From positions 1 to 52,877 of the forward strand of contig JAHZFL010000016.1 in assembly GCA_019421345.1 (NCBI GenBank): a DNA stretch of 52,877 nucleotides, written 5' to 3'. The notes beneath the pieces are model-generated. The model was not told the origin of the DNA. It searched no databases and was given only the letters and a program-made list of their open reading frames with translations. Source of the DNA: Roseburia sp. GTDB lineage: Bacteria; Bacillota; Clostridia; Lachnospirales; Lachnospiraceae. Each line of letters opens with the position of its first letter. Positions within the stretch are counted from its first letter, which is position 1. Both the position numbers and the translations under genes were made by a program. Of the stretch, positions 9,352 through 18,426 are shown one piece after another.

Positions 9352-10427
9352 CCTTCATCCTCCATTTGTCGTGAGAAATCCTCCGGCAGAATACAATCCT
9401 GCGTCTTTAATTCCTTCATCCGACAGTCACGGAAGGCTGCGGCTGATAAATCACAGTTCTTCATCGTTACCTTTTCAAGACTGGTGCTGATAAACTCCGC
9501 GCGTCCCTGTATTCCCATGATTCGCTCTGTTCCCGGCGCAAGGCTGTTTGTCCTTATGCCGCCAAACGTAACATTTTCAAAGACGCAGCCGTCCATACGC
9601 GCTCCGTGCAGATCGACCTCTGACAACTCACAATTTTTAAAGACGCAGCCCAAGAATCTGGCGTCCTTAAAGCTTGTCTGAAAAAAAAACGTATCGACAA
9701 AGGTACATTCCACAAATTGGCAATCGTCCAGTACAAGCTGCCGAAACTCCTTCTTTTCATACCATCCCTGATGAAATCTGCAGAACCGCAGGTCTTCCTC
9801 CTCACATTGGAAAATGTCAATCTGCCCGCGCTCCGCCAAAATCGTCTTTTGCCAGTCATAATATTCTCCGAAGCTAAGAGCAAAATTTTCTGATTTATTC
9901 AGCTTCCGATAGGCTTCCCTGTCTCCCAATCCGTAAAGATGCGCCTTTATCAGCGGTGTCATAAGGGCGACGATCATACGTGCAGCTCTAAGCCCCTCGC
10001 CCTTTAGGTAAGTCGGACGAATGACTGCGTTCATGCCACATTTTCCCGTCTCGCTCTTTAGCCTCTGCAAAAATTCCTCCCACCCATGAAACATCCATGA
10101 AACCGGAAATTCCCGCATGACCATAGGGTCATGTAGGAAAAGCTCCTGTGGGTATACCTCGAATAAAAACGACGGACTGCCGCACACCAGAGAGGTATAC
10201 GGAAAAGAAATGCAGATCGTTTGAACCGCTCCAAGCTTTCCCATTTCCTGTAACAGGCAAAGGCTCTGCAAAAAAGCGTCCACCTGTCCGGTCAGCTCCT
10301 TATGTATCTCATTTTCATGGAGTAACACATATTCTAACGTACGCTCCAGATAATTTTGGGCAGCCGGAAGATAGCATTCTCTCCGATGCTTTTCCTGCCA
10401 TTCGCTTCTGTTCACTGTTGCACGCAC
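9348..10427 (-). CDS. Pentapeptide-repeat protein with unknown N-terminal domain
   Basis: The first 230 or so of 359 residues form a mixed alpha/beta region I do not recognise. From about residue 235 the protein has pentapeptide-type repeats: CRFHQ, CQFVECTF, TSFKDARFLGCVFKNCELSEVDLHGARMDG in overlapping steps, then CVFENVTFGG and CDLSAAAFRDCRM. Such repeats fold as a right-handed beta-helix. Pentapeptide proteins occur in type VI effector islands beside PAAR-like and DUF2169 adaptors, so an adaptor or spike-decorating role is possible here, but that is inference. It lies between the separate VgrG hub and the DUF1629-like gene. The start is uncertain: GTG at 10427 lies almost on the ribosome site, and a GTG four codons in (VNRSEW) is spaced better. 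Confidence 0.7.
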   Translation of the reverse strand: MRATVNRSEWQEKHRRECYLPAAQNYLERTLEYVLLHENEIHKELTGQVDAFLQSLCLLQEMGKLGAVQTICISFPYTSLVCGSPSFLFEVYPQELFLHDPMVMREFPVSWMFHGWEEFLQRLKSETGKCGMNAVIRPTYLKGEGLRAARMIVALMTPLIKAHLYGLGDREAYRKLNKSENFALSFGEYYDWQKTILAERGQIDIFQCEEEDLRFCRFHQGWYEKKEFRQLVLDDCQFVECTFVDTFFFQTSFKDARFLGCVFKNCELSEVDLHGARMDGCVFENVTFGGIRTNSLAPGTERIMGIQGRAEFISTSLEKVTMKNCDLSAAAFRDCRMKELKTQDCILPEDFSRQMEDEG

Positions 10428-10433
10428 CTCCCT

Positions 10434-11828
10434 CTAATTCAAAATAATATTCTCCGCCGTCGCTGTAATCCCCTCCTTGCGAATATCAAGATACGCCGTT
10501 GCAGTGCCCACAAGCACCTCGTTTTCGGCAATGATCTTTACCTCCTCGCCACCCTGAATATTCACCTTCGTACCGGAAGTAATGTTAATATCCATATCAG
10601 ATATAATCTCGATCCCCTTATCATCGCTCAATTTCAGATAGAGCTTTCCCTCCTTGCAGCTTATAACAAGCCCGTCCTCCGTCATCAAAATCTGTTTTCC
10701 GTTTAATCCACTCCAACATTTCTCTTTTACATTCGGGCGGACATTTTTTGCCACGGAGGCAGCCGCAAACGCATCCGCCTCACTCCCAGACGGAAAGAAT
10801 ACCCGCACCTCGTCACCGGCTGCCGGCATCGAATACCAGCCGCTGCCGTCCTGCGAGGAATATGCCGTTGAATATGGAAACCACCAGTTTCCCGCAGCGT
10901 CCTCCTCCTGATCGACCGAAGAAAAAAAGACTTTCACTCTGTCTGCCCGTACATCTGTGACAGTTCCTGTCATGATTCTGCCGGAAATCTGCGCGTTTTG
11001 CACCGGCATCGTCTGAAACGCCGTCTTACGTCCCAATGTGTAGGTGCACTCCAGCATACCGTCTCTCATAGTTGCCTCAATGCTCTTAACCTGCTCATTC
11101 TTTCCCGCAAGGCTGATCGTATCCCCGAGATAAAGATACTGATAGGACTTTATTTGCTCCGACGCAAAATCTTCTCCCATTGCAAAGCTGCCGGACGTAT
11201 TGGCTGCATAGGCGCGGCTGTCGGCTTCGTTCCTGTTGTAATCACAAAAAACAGTCTTTATTTCCCTGATATGGTTGGACGGTGGCAATCCGATATAAAT
11301 ATGCGGCTCTCTTGCAGTTATATCGGTAAATGCCAGCGCGCCAAGCTGCGAAGCCATCCGAACGAGAAACTCCCAATCAGTTTCATTACACTGCATGATC
11401 AGTCCGCCAATTGGCTTATCCGTAACTGTCACCGATACTGTTCCGCTCCCTGCCAGAATCCCGTTTAGGATCTGTCCGTACGTTTTCGCCGTATTCTGAA
11501 ACGTTCGGCTGTTTTTCTTTGTATCAAGACGATTACTCGTCGTTTGCACTGTAACCTCCACAACGGCATATTCCTGCTGCTGCATCATACGGATGCTGTG
11601 AATCCCCCCGTAAAAAAGCCTTGACGGCTGCCCGTCTGCCGTTGTCGTAATCTCCACCGCAAACGTCTCATCCGCCCGTTTGGCGAACTCTCTCGCCTTC
11701 TCATAAGGGATCAGTCCCTTAAGCCGCGCACAGCCATGTGCATTCGGTTCATGTGAAATAGACAGATCTAAAATTTTTTCATAAGGGATTCCCGCAACCT
11801 GAAGATTTTCATAGGTAATTGTGCTCAT
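10434..11828 (-). CDS. VgrG-like hub/spike protein of the injection system
   Basis: This 464-residue protein has the order of a VgrG/gp27-gp5 hub. The N-terminal gpD-like beta-barrel region (about 1-250) contains KKNSRTFQNTAK and ETDWEFLVRMASQLG. An OB-fold follows (about 280-360; GTVTDVRADRVKVFF to DEVRVFF). A C-terminal beta-strand stack (LYLKLSDDKGIEIISD, INITSGTKVNIQGG, ATAENIILN) makes the needle. The hub links baseplate and tube and carries the PAAR-like tip and effectors. It is paralogous to the N-terminus of the Rhs effector, so the locus has one toxin-free and one toxin-bearing hub. The trimeric assembly of the family suggests mixed trimers, which is inference. Its ATG overlaps the upstream stop by four bases. 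Confidence 0.85.
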   Translation of the reverse strand: MSTITYENLQVAGIPYEKILDLSISHEPNAHGCARLKGLIPYEKAREFAKRADETFAVEITTTADGQPSRLFYGGIHSIRMMQQQEYAVVEVTVQTTSNRLDTKKNSRTFQNTAKTYGQILNGILAGSGTVSVTVTDKPIGGLIMQCNETDWEFLVRMASQLGALAFTDITAREPHIYIGLPPSNHIREIKTVFCDYNRNEADSRAYAANTSGSFAMGEDFASEQIKSYQYLYLGDTISLAGKNEQVKSIEATMRDGMLECTYTLGRKTAFQTMPVQNAQISGRIMTGTVTDVRADRVKVFFSSVDQEEDAAGNWWFPYSTAYSSQDGSGWYSMPAAGDEVRVFFPSGSEADAFAAASVAKNVRPNVKEKCWSGLNGKQILMTEDGLVISCKEGKLYLKLSDDKGIEIISDMDINITSGTKVNIQGGEEVKIIAENEVLVGTATAYLDIRKEGITATAENIILN

Positions 11829-12463
11829 ACAAGCTCCTCCTTTTCCTCCATAATCCGAAATGATCTTGCAATTTCAAGCGCCAGCGGCTGCAAACGTTTC
11901 ACATATTTCTGATCAAATGTGATCGAACCAATCAGCAGCCTTTCCTCTATGGAGGCAAAAAACATAACATTGTAATTGACAGAATCAATCGTCTGTGCCA
12001 GAAATTCCAAAATTGCCAGACTGTGCTCTCCCTGCTTTCGTTTTTCTACATTTAAAATGCGCGACTTTGGTCCGATACGCTCAATCGCCTGCTTGGCGAA
12101 CCTTGTAAAATCAAAAATATTTCCGTCTGTGATCAGGTTTCCCGTCCAATGAAAAGCCGCCATAAAATTTAAGTAGCCGTTGGAAAAAACAGTCTGCGGC
12201 TTACTTCCAAGATAATAAACGCTTGCAATTTCTTCCTCTGACCGCGTCGTAAAATCCTTCGGCAGGCGAATCGACGCTCTCCCCTCTAACAAGGAGAAGT
12301 CTGCAAAGACAACAGGAATTCCAAAAATTGAAATATGCTCGTCATAAATAGACTGTTTGTTTTCTTCCTCCACCACTTTCTCAGAGTGCCGCGCCTCCTC
12401 CAGTTTTTCCCGCTCCTGCCGCGCCTTGATGATCAGCTCATCCGAAAACTCTCGCTCCCCCAT
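11825..12463 (-). CDS. DcrB/EagR-like (PsbP-Mog1 fold) candidate effector chaperone
   Basis: This 212-residue protein has a charged N-terminal helix (about 1-40) and then a domain patterned like DcrB/DUF1795: ASIRLPKDFTTRSEEEIA, a strand with FMAAFHWTG, a helix FTRFAKQAIERIGP, then VEKRKQGEHSLAILEFLAQT, YNVMFFASIEERLLIGSITF and a final helix. In proteobacterial type VI systems, EagR chaperones of this fold bind the hydrophobic pre-toxin segment of Rhs/PAAR effectors and are encoded beside VgrG. The Rhs effector here has such a hydrophobic block at about 605-690, which makes the same role attractive. No signal peptide or lipobox is present, which argues against a secreted DcrB. The call is structural pattern recognition and should be tested by fold prediction. 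Confidence 0.45.
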   Translation of the reverse strand: MGEREFSDELIIKARQEREKLEEARHSEKVVEEENKQSIYDEHISIFGIPVVFADFSLLEGRASIRLPKDFTTRSEEEIASVYYLGSKPQTVFSNGYLNFMAAFHWTGNLITDGNIFDFTRFAKQAIERIGPKSRILNVEKRKQGEHSLAILEFLAQTIDSVNYNVMFFASIEERLLIGSITFDQKYVKRLQPLALEIARSFRIMEEKEELV

Positions 12464-12485
12464 CCGTATCTCCCCTTTCTCTATC

Positions 12486-13085
12486 CTATCCCTGCTCCAA
12501 ATATGTCCGTTTGATCACGCCGCAAATGACTCCAAATCCACCGAGAACGACAGCATATCCCACAAAAAACTTTATGATAAAAGCCGTCGTATCTGTCTGA
12601 AACAAAATTTTTTCCTCCCCGTTTTTGTACAAAACGATTTTTTTCATTCCTAAAAATGAAGAATATTCCAGATTTGTCCGATTCTGTCTGCGTGCCGCTT
12701 CCAATGTGACAGAACGGCTCTTGATATTTAATCTCTCCCAATATATATCCTGTTTGCCGCTTTCCCGCAGCGTTCCGTCCGGCTCATAGACATACGCGTT
12801 GTCTGACCTGTTTGGAAAGATATAGATTCCCTCCTGCAAATACATGGAGTAGGTATCTGCAATATTTTCAACGGAAAAAATTCTCATAAGAGCTCCGTTC
12901 CCGTCAAACACCATGATGTCCTTGTCCTCTGTACCGATGACAATATGCTCCTCATCACTCCAGCCATATCCCTCAATGTCATCCGCCGCCAACGCGTAAA
13001 AGACAGGATAAAAAATCAGAAGCAATAAAAATCCTATCAGACGGATGACCTTATAATATTTTTGATAATATGCTCTCTTATCCAT
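12486..13085 (-). CDS. Two-pass membrane protein with an extracytoplasmic beta-rich domain
   Basis: This 199-residue protein has membrane segments at about 14-34 (VIRLIGFLLLLIFYPVFYAL) and 165-190 (IIKFFVGYAVVLGGFGVICG). Between them is a strand-rich region whose repeats (EDKDIMVFDGNGALMRIF, DNAYVYEPDGTLRESG) look like propeller blades. Both termini would be cytoplasmic. It overlaps the PAAR-like gene by eight bases and precedes the DcrB/EagR-like gene, so it belongs to the same transcript. It could anchor or guide the injection machine at the membrane, or act as a small sensor. I do not recognise the family. Confidence 0.6.
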   Translation of the reverse strand: MDKRAYYQKYYKVIRLIGFLLLLIFYPVFYALAADDIEGYGWSDEEHIVIGTEDKDIMVFDGNGALMRIFSVENIADTYSMYLQEGIYIFPNRSDNAYVYEPDGTLRESGKQDIYWERLNIKSRSVTLEAARRQNRTNLEYSSFLGMKKIVLYKNGEEKILFQTDTTAFIIKFFVGYAVVLGGFGVICGVIKRTYLEQG

Positions 13086-14235
13086 GCAGCCCCTCCTCCA
13101 GCTCTATTCCTTCCACTGTCTCCTTAAATTTATCCCATGCATCATAGATATTGATATTCAGACATTCAATCTCCTTCGTCTCTCCCCATGTTGCATGAAC
13201 CTCTCCACCTGCCCCCAAGCCTCCTGTCACCGTAAGCCCGTAATAATATCCCCCGTCTTTTCTGGGGATGATATTGAAATCGCCACCCAGCATACATTCT
13301 GCTCCCACAGAGCCGCCCAGATTATATCCCTCTCCCGTTAAGCTTTCAATATCAGCAGCATTTGTCTCCTGCACGGTGATACCAAGATTGGCAGACGGTG
13401 TTCCTGCCGTAACTCCCCCACTAGGCGTCCACTGTATGCCAATATTTCCCTTATGATCCGCCGCAACCACAATACCAATATCAAATACAAAAATAGATGG
13501 GGTCGCCGATGCCGATATTCCGACTGCTTTTGTTCCCGTCTTATGAGACTGCCATTCCCTGACCATCTGCACCATCGGATCGACGCCCGACACAATTCCC
13601 TGCAAAATCTCAAGCTGCTTCTTTCCAATCTCCAAAGGCGCATCTTCTAAAATACCCTTTATTTTTTCAAACGAAACCGCCTCCCCGACTGCCGCCATGG
13701 CTGCTCCGACTGCTGCCGCTACATTCTCTTTTTCTGCTTCTTCTGTCTCTGTCTGCCCTTCTCCCTCTGCTTCCTCCGCCATTTCCTCGGGGTACTCCTC
13801 CAACGGCACAAACTCAATAACACCGCCATAACGACAGGCAACCTTGCTGTCCATCGTCAGCGCCGGCGCTCCGTCCAAAACATTACTTTCATTCGTAAAG
13901 ACCCAAGGCACCGGCGTATTCGGCTTGCACTTGCACGTCATAATTCCTACGTCCTCCAGCAAATCCGTCACTGCATCGCCGATAAAAAATCCTGCCGGTC
14001 CCATGAGTGCGGAGACCGCTGCTTTTCGAAACACCCGCTCCGGGTTTTCGTCTGACTCACAATTTCCGCAATGAATGATGTTTTTGTCTGTATGGTCATT
14101 CGCATTTAACACCGGCTGCTGATCTGCCCCTGCCACCACTCCGTGGTCGGTTTCTATATTGATATAATTATCCATCGTTCCCTTATCGCACCGGATTCTC
14201 ATCAGCCGCGTAATATATTTAGGATCCTCTGCCAT
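13078..14235 (-). CDS. DUF4280-type PAAR-like tip protein with C-terminal glycine-rich domain
   Basis: The first 145 residues match the DUF4280/PAAR-like pattern: RIRCDKGTMDNYINIETDHG, NDHTDKNIIHCGNCESDENP, CKCKPNTPVPWVF and ALTMDSKVACRYGGVIEF. PAAR-like proteins cap the VgrG needle and often carry effector domains. After an acidic linker (EEAEGEGQTETEEAEKEN), residues 200-360 form a glycine-rich beta domain with repeats such as LTGEGYNLGGSVGAECMLGG and GLTVTGGLGAGGEVHA, of unknown function. This could be a second effector or a structural cap. No immunity-like gene follows unless the membrane protein at 12486, which overlaps it by eight bases, has that job. The tip identity is fairly sure; the tail is not assigned. 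Confidence 0.75.
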   Translation of the reverse strand: MAEDPKYITRLMRIRCDKGTMDNYINIETDHGVVAGADQQPVLNANDHTDKNIIHCGNCESDENPERVFRKAAVSALMGPAGFFIGDAVTDLLEDVGIMTCKCKPNTPVPWVFTNESNVLDGAPALTMDSKVACRYGGVIEFVPLEEYPEEMAEEAEGEGQTETEEAEKENVAAAVGAAMAAVGEAVSFEKIKGILEDAPLEIGKKQLEILQGIVSGVDPMVQMVREWQSHKTGTKAVGISASATPSIFVFDIGIVVAADHKGNIGIQWTPSGGVTAGTPSANLGITVQETNAADIESLTGEGYNLGGSVGAECMLGGDFNIIPRKDGGYYYGLTVTGGLGAGGEVHATWGETKEIECLNINIYDAWDKFKETVEGIELEEGLHG

Positions 14236-14303
14236 AGGCTTGCCTCCTTCCCGTATTTCCCCCTTGTGTTACCTCCACATGCTCTCATTGTACTGCGACG
14301 CGT

Positions 14304-15080
14304 TTATTCTATCGTCATTCTCCATGCCTTCTTCTCTTTGACCGCTCCCCGTTCCACACTGCCTGTCTGCTGCTGCAAAATATATCGTAATTCCTGATAT
14401 ACACGCAGATTGGAATGTGAATCCAACCGTGTCTTCGTCTTATACTCGATATATTTTACCAGCGCCTCCTTCGTCACTGCCTCTCTCTGACCCAAAATCT
14501 GTAGACAAAATAATGTATCAAACTCCGAAATATCTGAATAACCTAACATTTCTCTCGCAAAATGCTTTGTAATTTCCGGCAAAAGGGTCGGTTCGTCCAA
14601 CGCCGCACACGGCGCGTAAATCCTGTTGAGCGTATCGTATTCTGTGCTCCTGTCCTCAAAATCCTGATACTCGCTCCGCAGTCTCGCTCCGTCCTGAAGC
14701 TTAAAACGACAGATCTCAAGCTCTCCGCTCCGCAGCTCATCCGACGCCTCCAGCCGCAATTCCGCTTCCCGATAGACACAGTCCGCATCCCGCAGTTCAC
14801 CGGAAATACATAGTTTTAAGAGCGTCGTGATATTCGTCGGCTTATAGCTGACCGATAAACTGTTTTTCAGCATAAAAATCTGCTGTTCCAAAAAAATCAG
14901 TCCGCTGTTTAAAACAATCGTATCTTCCGTCACAGACAGCTCACACCCGGAAAGGATTCCATCCGCATATCCCTTCCGCAGAAGCTCATTTGTCAAAATT
15001 GCCGCATCACTAAGTGCCAAAAGCATCGAACGCTTTAATATGAATCCCTTTTCCAAATCAGGAACTTCCTTGATCCTCAT
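14304..15080 (-). CDS. Unrecognised cluster protein, candidate baseplate/connector component
   Basis: The ATG at 15080 (MRIKEVPDLEKGF) is preceded by GGGGAGGG at good spacing and avoids the overlap of longer starts; it gives 258 residues. The protein is soluble, with an N-terminal helical part, then a strand pattern (GCELSVTEDTIVLNSGLIFLEQQIFML, LLKLCISGELRDADCVYREAELRL), a helix pair, and a C-terminal helical bundle. The middle resembles the shell-like strand layout of tail connector proteins such as TssK, but I see no diagnostic motif. It lies 14 bases after the Hsp70-like gene and 69 bases before the PAAR-like gene. I cannot name it; structural membership is inferred from position only. 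Confidence 0.5.
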   Translation of the reverse strand: MRIKEVPDLEKGFILKRSMLLALSDAAILTNELLRKGYADGILSGCELSVTEDTIVLNSGLIFLEQQIFMLKNSLSVSYKPTNITTLLKLCISGELRDADCVYREAELRLEASDELRSGELEICRFKLQDGARLRSEYQDFEDRSTEYDTLNRIYAPCAALDEPTLLPEITKHFAREMLGYSDISEFDTLFCLQILGQREAVTKEALVKYIEYKTKTRLDSHSNLRVYQELRYILQQQTGSVERGAVKEKKAWRMTIE

Positions 15081-15093
15081 TTCTCTCCCTCCC

Positions 15094-17703
15094 CTACTTT
15101 GTTCCATCAAAGAAATTTGTCAGCCAGCTTTCCGTCTCAAATAAGAAGAATTGCTCCTCTGCAAGCATAATCTGTTCCTCCCTGCGAAGTACCGGAACGA
15201 CAACAAAGCCCCATCTTGCCTCGTCCGCCAGCACAAAAAACCGAAGCTCTCGATTTACAATCGCATCCACATCATCCTGCACGATTGCCCCGCCATATTT
15301 CTCTACAATTTCCTCCGGCTCTGCTGCCACAAAGTTCTCCGGGCGCACCAAACAATTATATTTATAGCGTACTGCATCATTCGTATCCTTTAGATAAAGC
15401 TGCAAAGTCAGGTCCGCCATATTTCTTGAAATATACCCATGCGTATTTTTACGGTCCAGCCGTTGGATGAGCACCTTCTCCTCCCCGGTATGTGTGATCG
15501 CTGTCACAATGTATGGGAAGGCCGCACGTCCGCTTGTGATCTGAATATCCGCATAGCCAAACCGCTTGTCCTTGATATATTTGATCGCACCATCAAGACA
15601 CATCAGCTTCAATTCATAGTCACTGCTGCTCGCCCGCTCCCTCCTTGAGGACTCTATAATTTTCCCGGGAATAAACTCCTTTAGCGCCTCCCGAAACAAC
15701 GCGATCTTGCAGGACTGTCCGGTCAGTCTCATAATGGAATACTCCTGCAGCTCCCCACTCTCATAGGGGCTCTCGATAAATCGCTTTACGATACCGTAAA
15801 TATCCGCCTTTAACAGCTTGTTTAGCATATTAACGCTAAAATAAATCGTCGGAATATCCTTAATGACCCGAAGCTGCCCCTCCTCCCTTACAGACAGCTT
15901 AAACCGGTCGGCAAGCAGACAGGCAGTTGCCGTTTCCGTGATTGAAATACCGGATACCGCAATCCGCAATATTTCTTCCCTGCCATAAAAAAGCTTCTTG
16001 ATCTTCTCTGCCAGATCAAACAGATAATAAAAGTTATTTTTTACAGCATAATACTCACTGTTGCTTCTGTGCTCATAATCACGAAAACGCGTGGGCAAAA
16101 CATGCTCCACGCCCCGATAAGCCTCATCAAGCTGGCGGTAAACACGCGCCACGCCCTCTGCATCCACTCTGCGGAAAATATCATCTCCCAGTCCGGCAAT
16201 CAGCTCGTCCGGCATCAAGCCCTCCGCTTCGTCCAGTTGTCTGGCAAGCGCAATCTTTAGAAGCTCCATAATCCGGTAGGTGAGATTATTTCCTCCAAAA
16301 TCCGTATCTCCGTTTTCATAGGCAGTTTTTATGTGAATCTGATAAGAAACCCGCTGATTGAAAATGGAGAATCGGCAGGAGGAGAGGTCTGTCGTTCCGC
16401 CTCCGCAGTCTATGATCAGCGCCCTTAGCTCCTGTCCGTTTTTATACCGCCCCTCCGAAATTAATTCCGAGATGGAATTGTAGAGCACGGCAACGCCCTC
16501 ATCCAGCATATCCTCCTCGACAATCTCATACTCTGGCAGTATTTCCTTATAAAGACTGACAAACAGCTTCTTCTGCTTCACCGGAGCGGAGATGTGCAGA
16601 CTCCGAAATTTACATTTAAACCGCTGTGTCGCGCAGGTAATGACATACTCCAAAAATGCCCGGATAATTTCCTTTCGCTTGACAAAACAGCGGTGACCCT
16701 GCCGATCCACAAGCTCCTCCTCCTTCTCCGGGTTGCTGATCCAGCGCTTGATGTCATAAAAAACACAAAAACCCTCCTCAATATAACTCATATGAAAAAG
16801 CCTGTCCGCCTGATGCCCAAACATATACTGCACCCGTTCTCCGTCAATCTGCGTGATGCCAACGACAGACGGCAGAAGCGGCGTCTCCTCCATCCCCTCT
16901 TTTTCATAAGTGACATAATTGACCTGATTTTCACGCAGGGCATCCTTCACCGGATCGCCTGCCAGCTTCTCAAGATACCCGGAATCCAGATAGGTTCCCG
17001 CCGTTGTGTTCGTCGTTCCAAAATCAATCGCGAGCGGCATATTGATTTCCTGCAGCTTACGCACCTGAAAATCCATGACAGGCGCGACATAGAAGTTCAG
17101 ATGCTCCGGCAGCGTTTCATGATCGGACTCATACAAACGGTACAGCCACTCCGACTGCGCGCGCTCCATGCAGTAGAGGCTGTAGCTCTTGACCGCCGCC
17201 TCCTCACAGAAAAGCTCTGCCGACTTTGTCAAAAACAGGCAGTCCTTTTGGCCGCCTCTCTGCCTGACCTGAAAAATCGCACAAATTTTACCGCCGCTGA
17301 CAAGCAGCGCGTTCGTATTTGCGATTTCAGGAAGATAACCGATCGTAAAACCGTCAAAATAAGTAACCGCAATCCCCTCATAGGTCACGATTTTCGCGCA
17401 TCCCTTTATCGTCTTTGGCAGATAATGATTTGTGGCGGTATGGAGCAACTGCTCAATACGCTGCCATCCCTCCTCCTTTTGCTCCGTGATAAATAAATCC
17501 TTTTTCCTTCCGCGAAACCGCATGATCTGCCGGATCAGCTCATCCTTATCAAGCGGCGCCTGAATGCCGTTGATGATCTGCTCTCTCCAACAAATATCCC
17601 GCAACTGGTAGATCGTCATCATCTCAAGTTCTTCCCTCGCGTAAGACTGAAAGCTCTCCTCTTTTTTCTTCTCCCGATTTAACGTGTATGTATATCGATC
17701 CAT
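15094..17703 (-). CDS. Hsp70/actin-fold ATPase with unique N-terminal domain
   Basis: This protein has 869 residues. Residues 1-220 are unlike Hsp70 and begin with a SAP-like helix pair (MTIYQLRDICWREQIINGI). The actin-type nucleotide fold starts at about 224 with LAIDFGTTNTTAG (phosphate 1), continues with LIIDCGGGTTDLSS near 431 (phosphate 2), and MRLTGQSCKIALFREAL near 656 (adenosine site). No normal Hsp70 substrate-binding domain or acidic tail is seen; residues 700-869 are a separate mixed domain. It is cytoplasmic. The same transcript also encodes a J-domain protein, the usual Hsp70 partner. Since no ClpV-type ATPase is visible, this pair could assemble or recycle the sheath, which is inference. 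The ATG follows GGAGGG. Confidence 0.82.
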   Translation of the reverse strand: MDRYTYTLNREKKKEESFQSYAREELEMMTIYQLRDICWREQIINGIQAPLDKDELIRQIMRFRGRKKDLFITEQKEEGWQRIEQLLHTATNHYLPKTIKGCAKIVTYEGIAVTYFDGFTIGYLPEIANTNALLVSGGKICAIFQVRQRGGQKDCLFLTKSAELFCEEAAVKSYSLYCMERAQSEWLYRLYESDHETLPEHLNFYVAPVMDFQVRKLQEINMPLAIDFGTTNTTAGTYLDSGYLEKLAGDPVKDALRENQVNYVTYEKEGMEETPLLPSVVGITQIDGERVQYMFGHQADRLFHMSYIEEGFCVFYDIKRWISNPEKEEELVDRQGHRCFVKRKEIIRAFLEYVITCATQRFKCKFRSLHISAPVKQKKLFVSLYKEILPEYEIVEEDMLDEGVAVLYNSISELISEGRYKNGQELRALIIDCGGGTTDLSSCRFSIFNQRVSYQIHIKTAYENGDTDFGGNNLTYRIMELLKIALARQLDEAEGLMPDELIAGLGDDIFRRVDAEGVARVYRQLDEAYRGVEHVLPTRFRDYEHRSNSEYYAVKNNFYYLFDLAEKIKKLFYGREEILRIAVSGISITETATACLLADRFKLSVREEGQLRVIKDIPTIYFSVNMLNKLLKADIYGIVKRFIESPYESGELQEYSIMRLTGQSCKIALFREALKEFIPGKIIESSRRERASSSDYELKLMCLDGAIKYIKDKRFGYADIQITSGRAAFPYIVTAITHTGEEKVLIQRLDRKNTHGYISRNMADLTLQLYLKDTNDAVRYKYNCLVRPENFVAAEPEEIVEKYGGAIVQDDVDAIVNRELRFFVLADEARWGFVVVPVLRREEQIMLAEEQFFLFETESWLTNFFDGTK

Positions 17704-17720
17704 GCTTCTCTATCCCTCCA

Positions 17721-18413
17721 TCAATAGATTGCAATTTCATCCATTTTCATCGACGCGTCGACCCCGATAATTCCAAAATGAAACTTCCAAAATACGCGCA
17801 GCTCATAGCTGACCGGCAAAAACAAGTCCCATATCAACTGCAGTCTGTGTTCTTCCCTATTCGTTTTCTCCTGCGGCAGATATAATAACAACCTTTTTCT
17901 CTCCGCACGCATCTGGTAGAGAACGGCATCCGGAAATAAAATCAAAAGCGCCCGCCGAAATATCCTTAAGGAGGAGCCTGTCTGAATCTGGCTTAAGACG
18001 AGCGCGGCAAGCCTGCTTCTCTTTTCCGGCTCAATGATACGAAACTCCGCAGCAGCAGCCTTCCAAAAAATTCCTCGCTCCAGTTCCTCCGTCATTTTTC
18101 GCATAAATACTTCCTTTTTTGTAAGTCCATGGTACAGGTCTGCATGGAGAATTACATGAAGTGCCGCATCTATCAGATAAGCTTTGAATTCCTGCATATC
18201 TTCTTCCTCATTTGCCAAAAGCTCCTGAAAAATATCTGCAAAGCGGAATAATAGATTTAATTCCACCTCATCTGCAGTCACTTTCCTTTCATTTAAGCAG
18301 GAAAAGGACTGTTCATAAAACGGACTGAACTCCTTTGCCTGCCGAAAAAACAAATCCTGCTCTCGCTTCCCCTGCTGTTTTGCACGAATAGCAATATCCC
18401 ATAAAAAATTCAA
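17721..18413 (-). CDS. Unrecognised helical cluster protein
   Basis: I place the start at a TTG (18411-18413) preceded by GGGGGGAG, giving 230 residues and a 13-base gap to the upstream gene. A more distal ATG at 18485 would overlap that gene by 59 bases. The protein is almost all helical (LNLLFRFADIFQELLANEEEDMQEF, FMRKMTEELERGIFWKAAAAEFRI, RRALLILFPDAVLYQM) and ends with strands (LIWDLFLPVSYELRVFWKF). There is no signal, membrane segment or known motif. It sits between the other unassigned core protein and the Hsp70-like ATPase and may be a baseplate or regulatory subunit. Confidence 0.6.
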   Translation of the reverse strand: MNFLWDIAIRAKQQGKREQDLFFRQAKEFSPFYEQSFSCLNERKVTADEVELNLLFRFADIFQELLANEEEDMQEFKAYLIDAALHVILHADLYHGLTKKEVFMRKMTEELERGIFWKAAAAEFRIIEPEKRSRLAALVLSQIQTGSSLRIFRRALLILFPDAVLYQMRAERKRLLLYLPQEKTNREEHRLQLIWDLFLPVSYELRVFWKFHFGIIGVDASMKMDEIAIY

Positions 18414-18426
18414 AGCGCTCCCCCCT

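Noticed and set aside
16594..17496. A 300-codon plus-strand open frame opposite the Hsp70-like gene
   Set aside because: It is an antisense shadow: rich in Arg/Leu/His, without promoter or ribosome site, while the minus strand has clear ATPase motifs.
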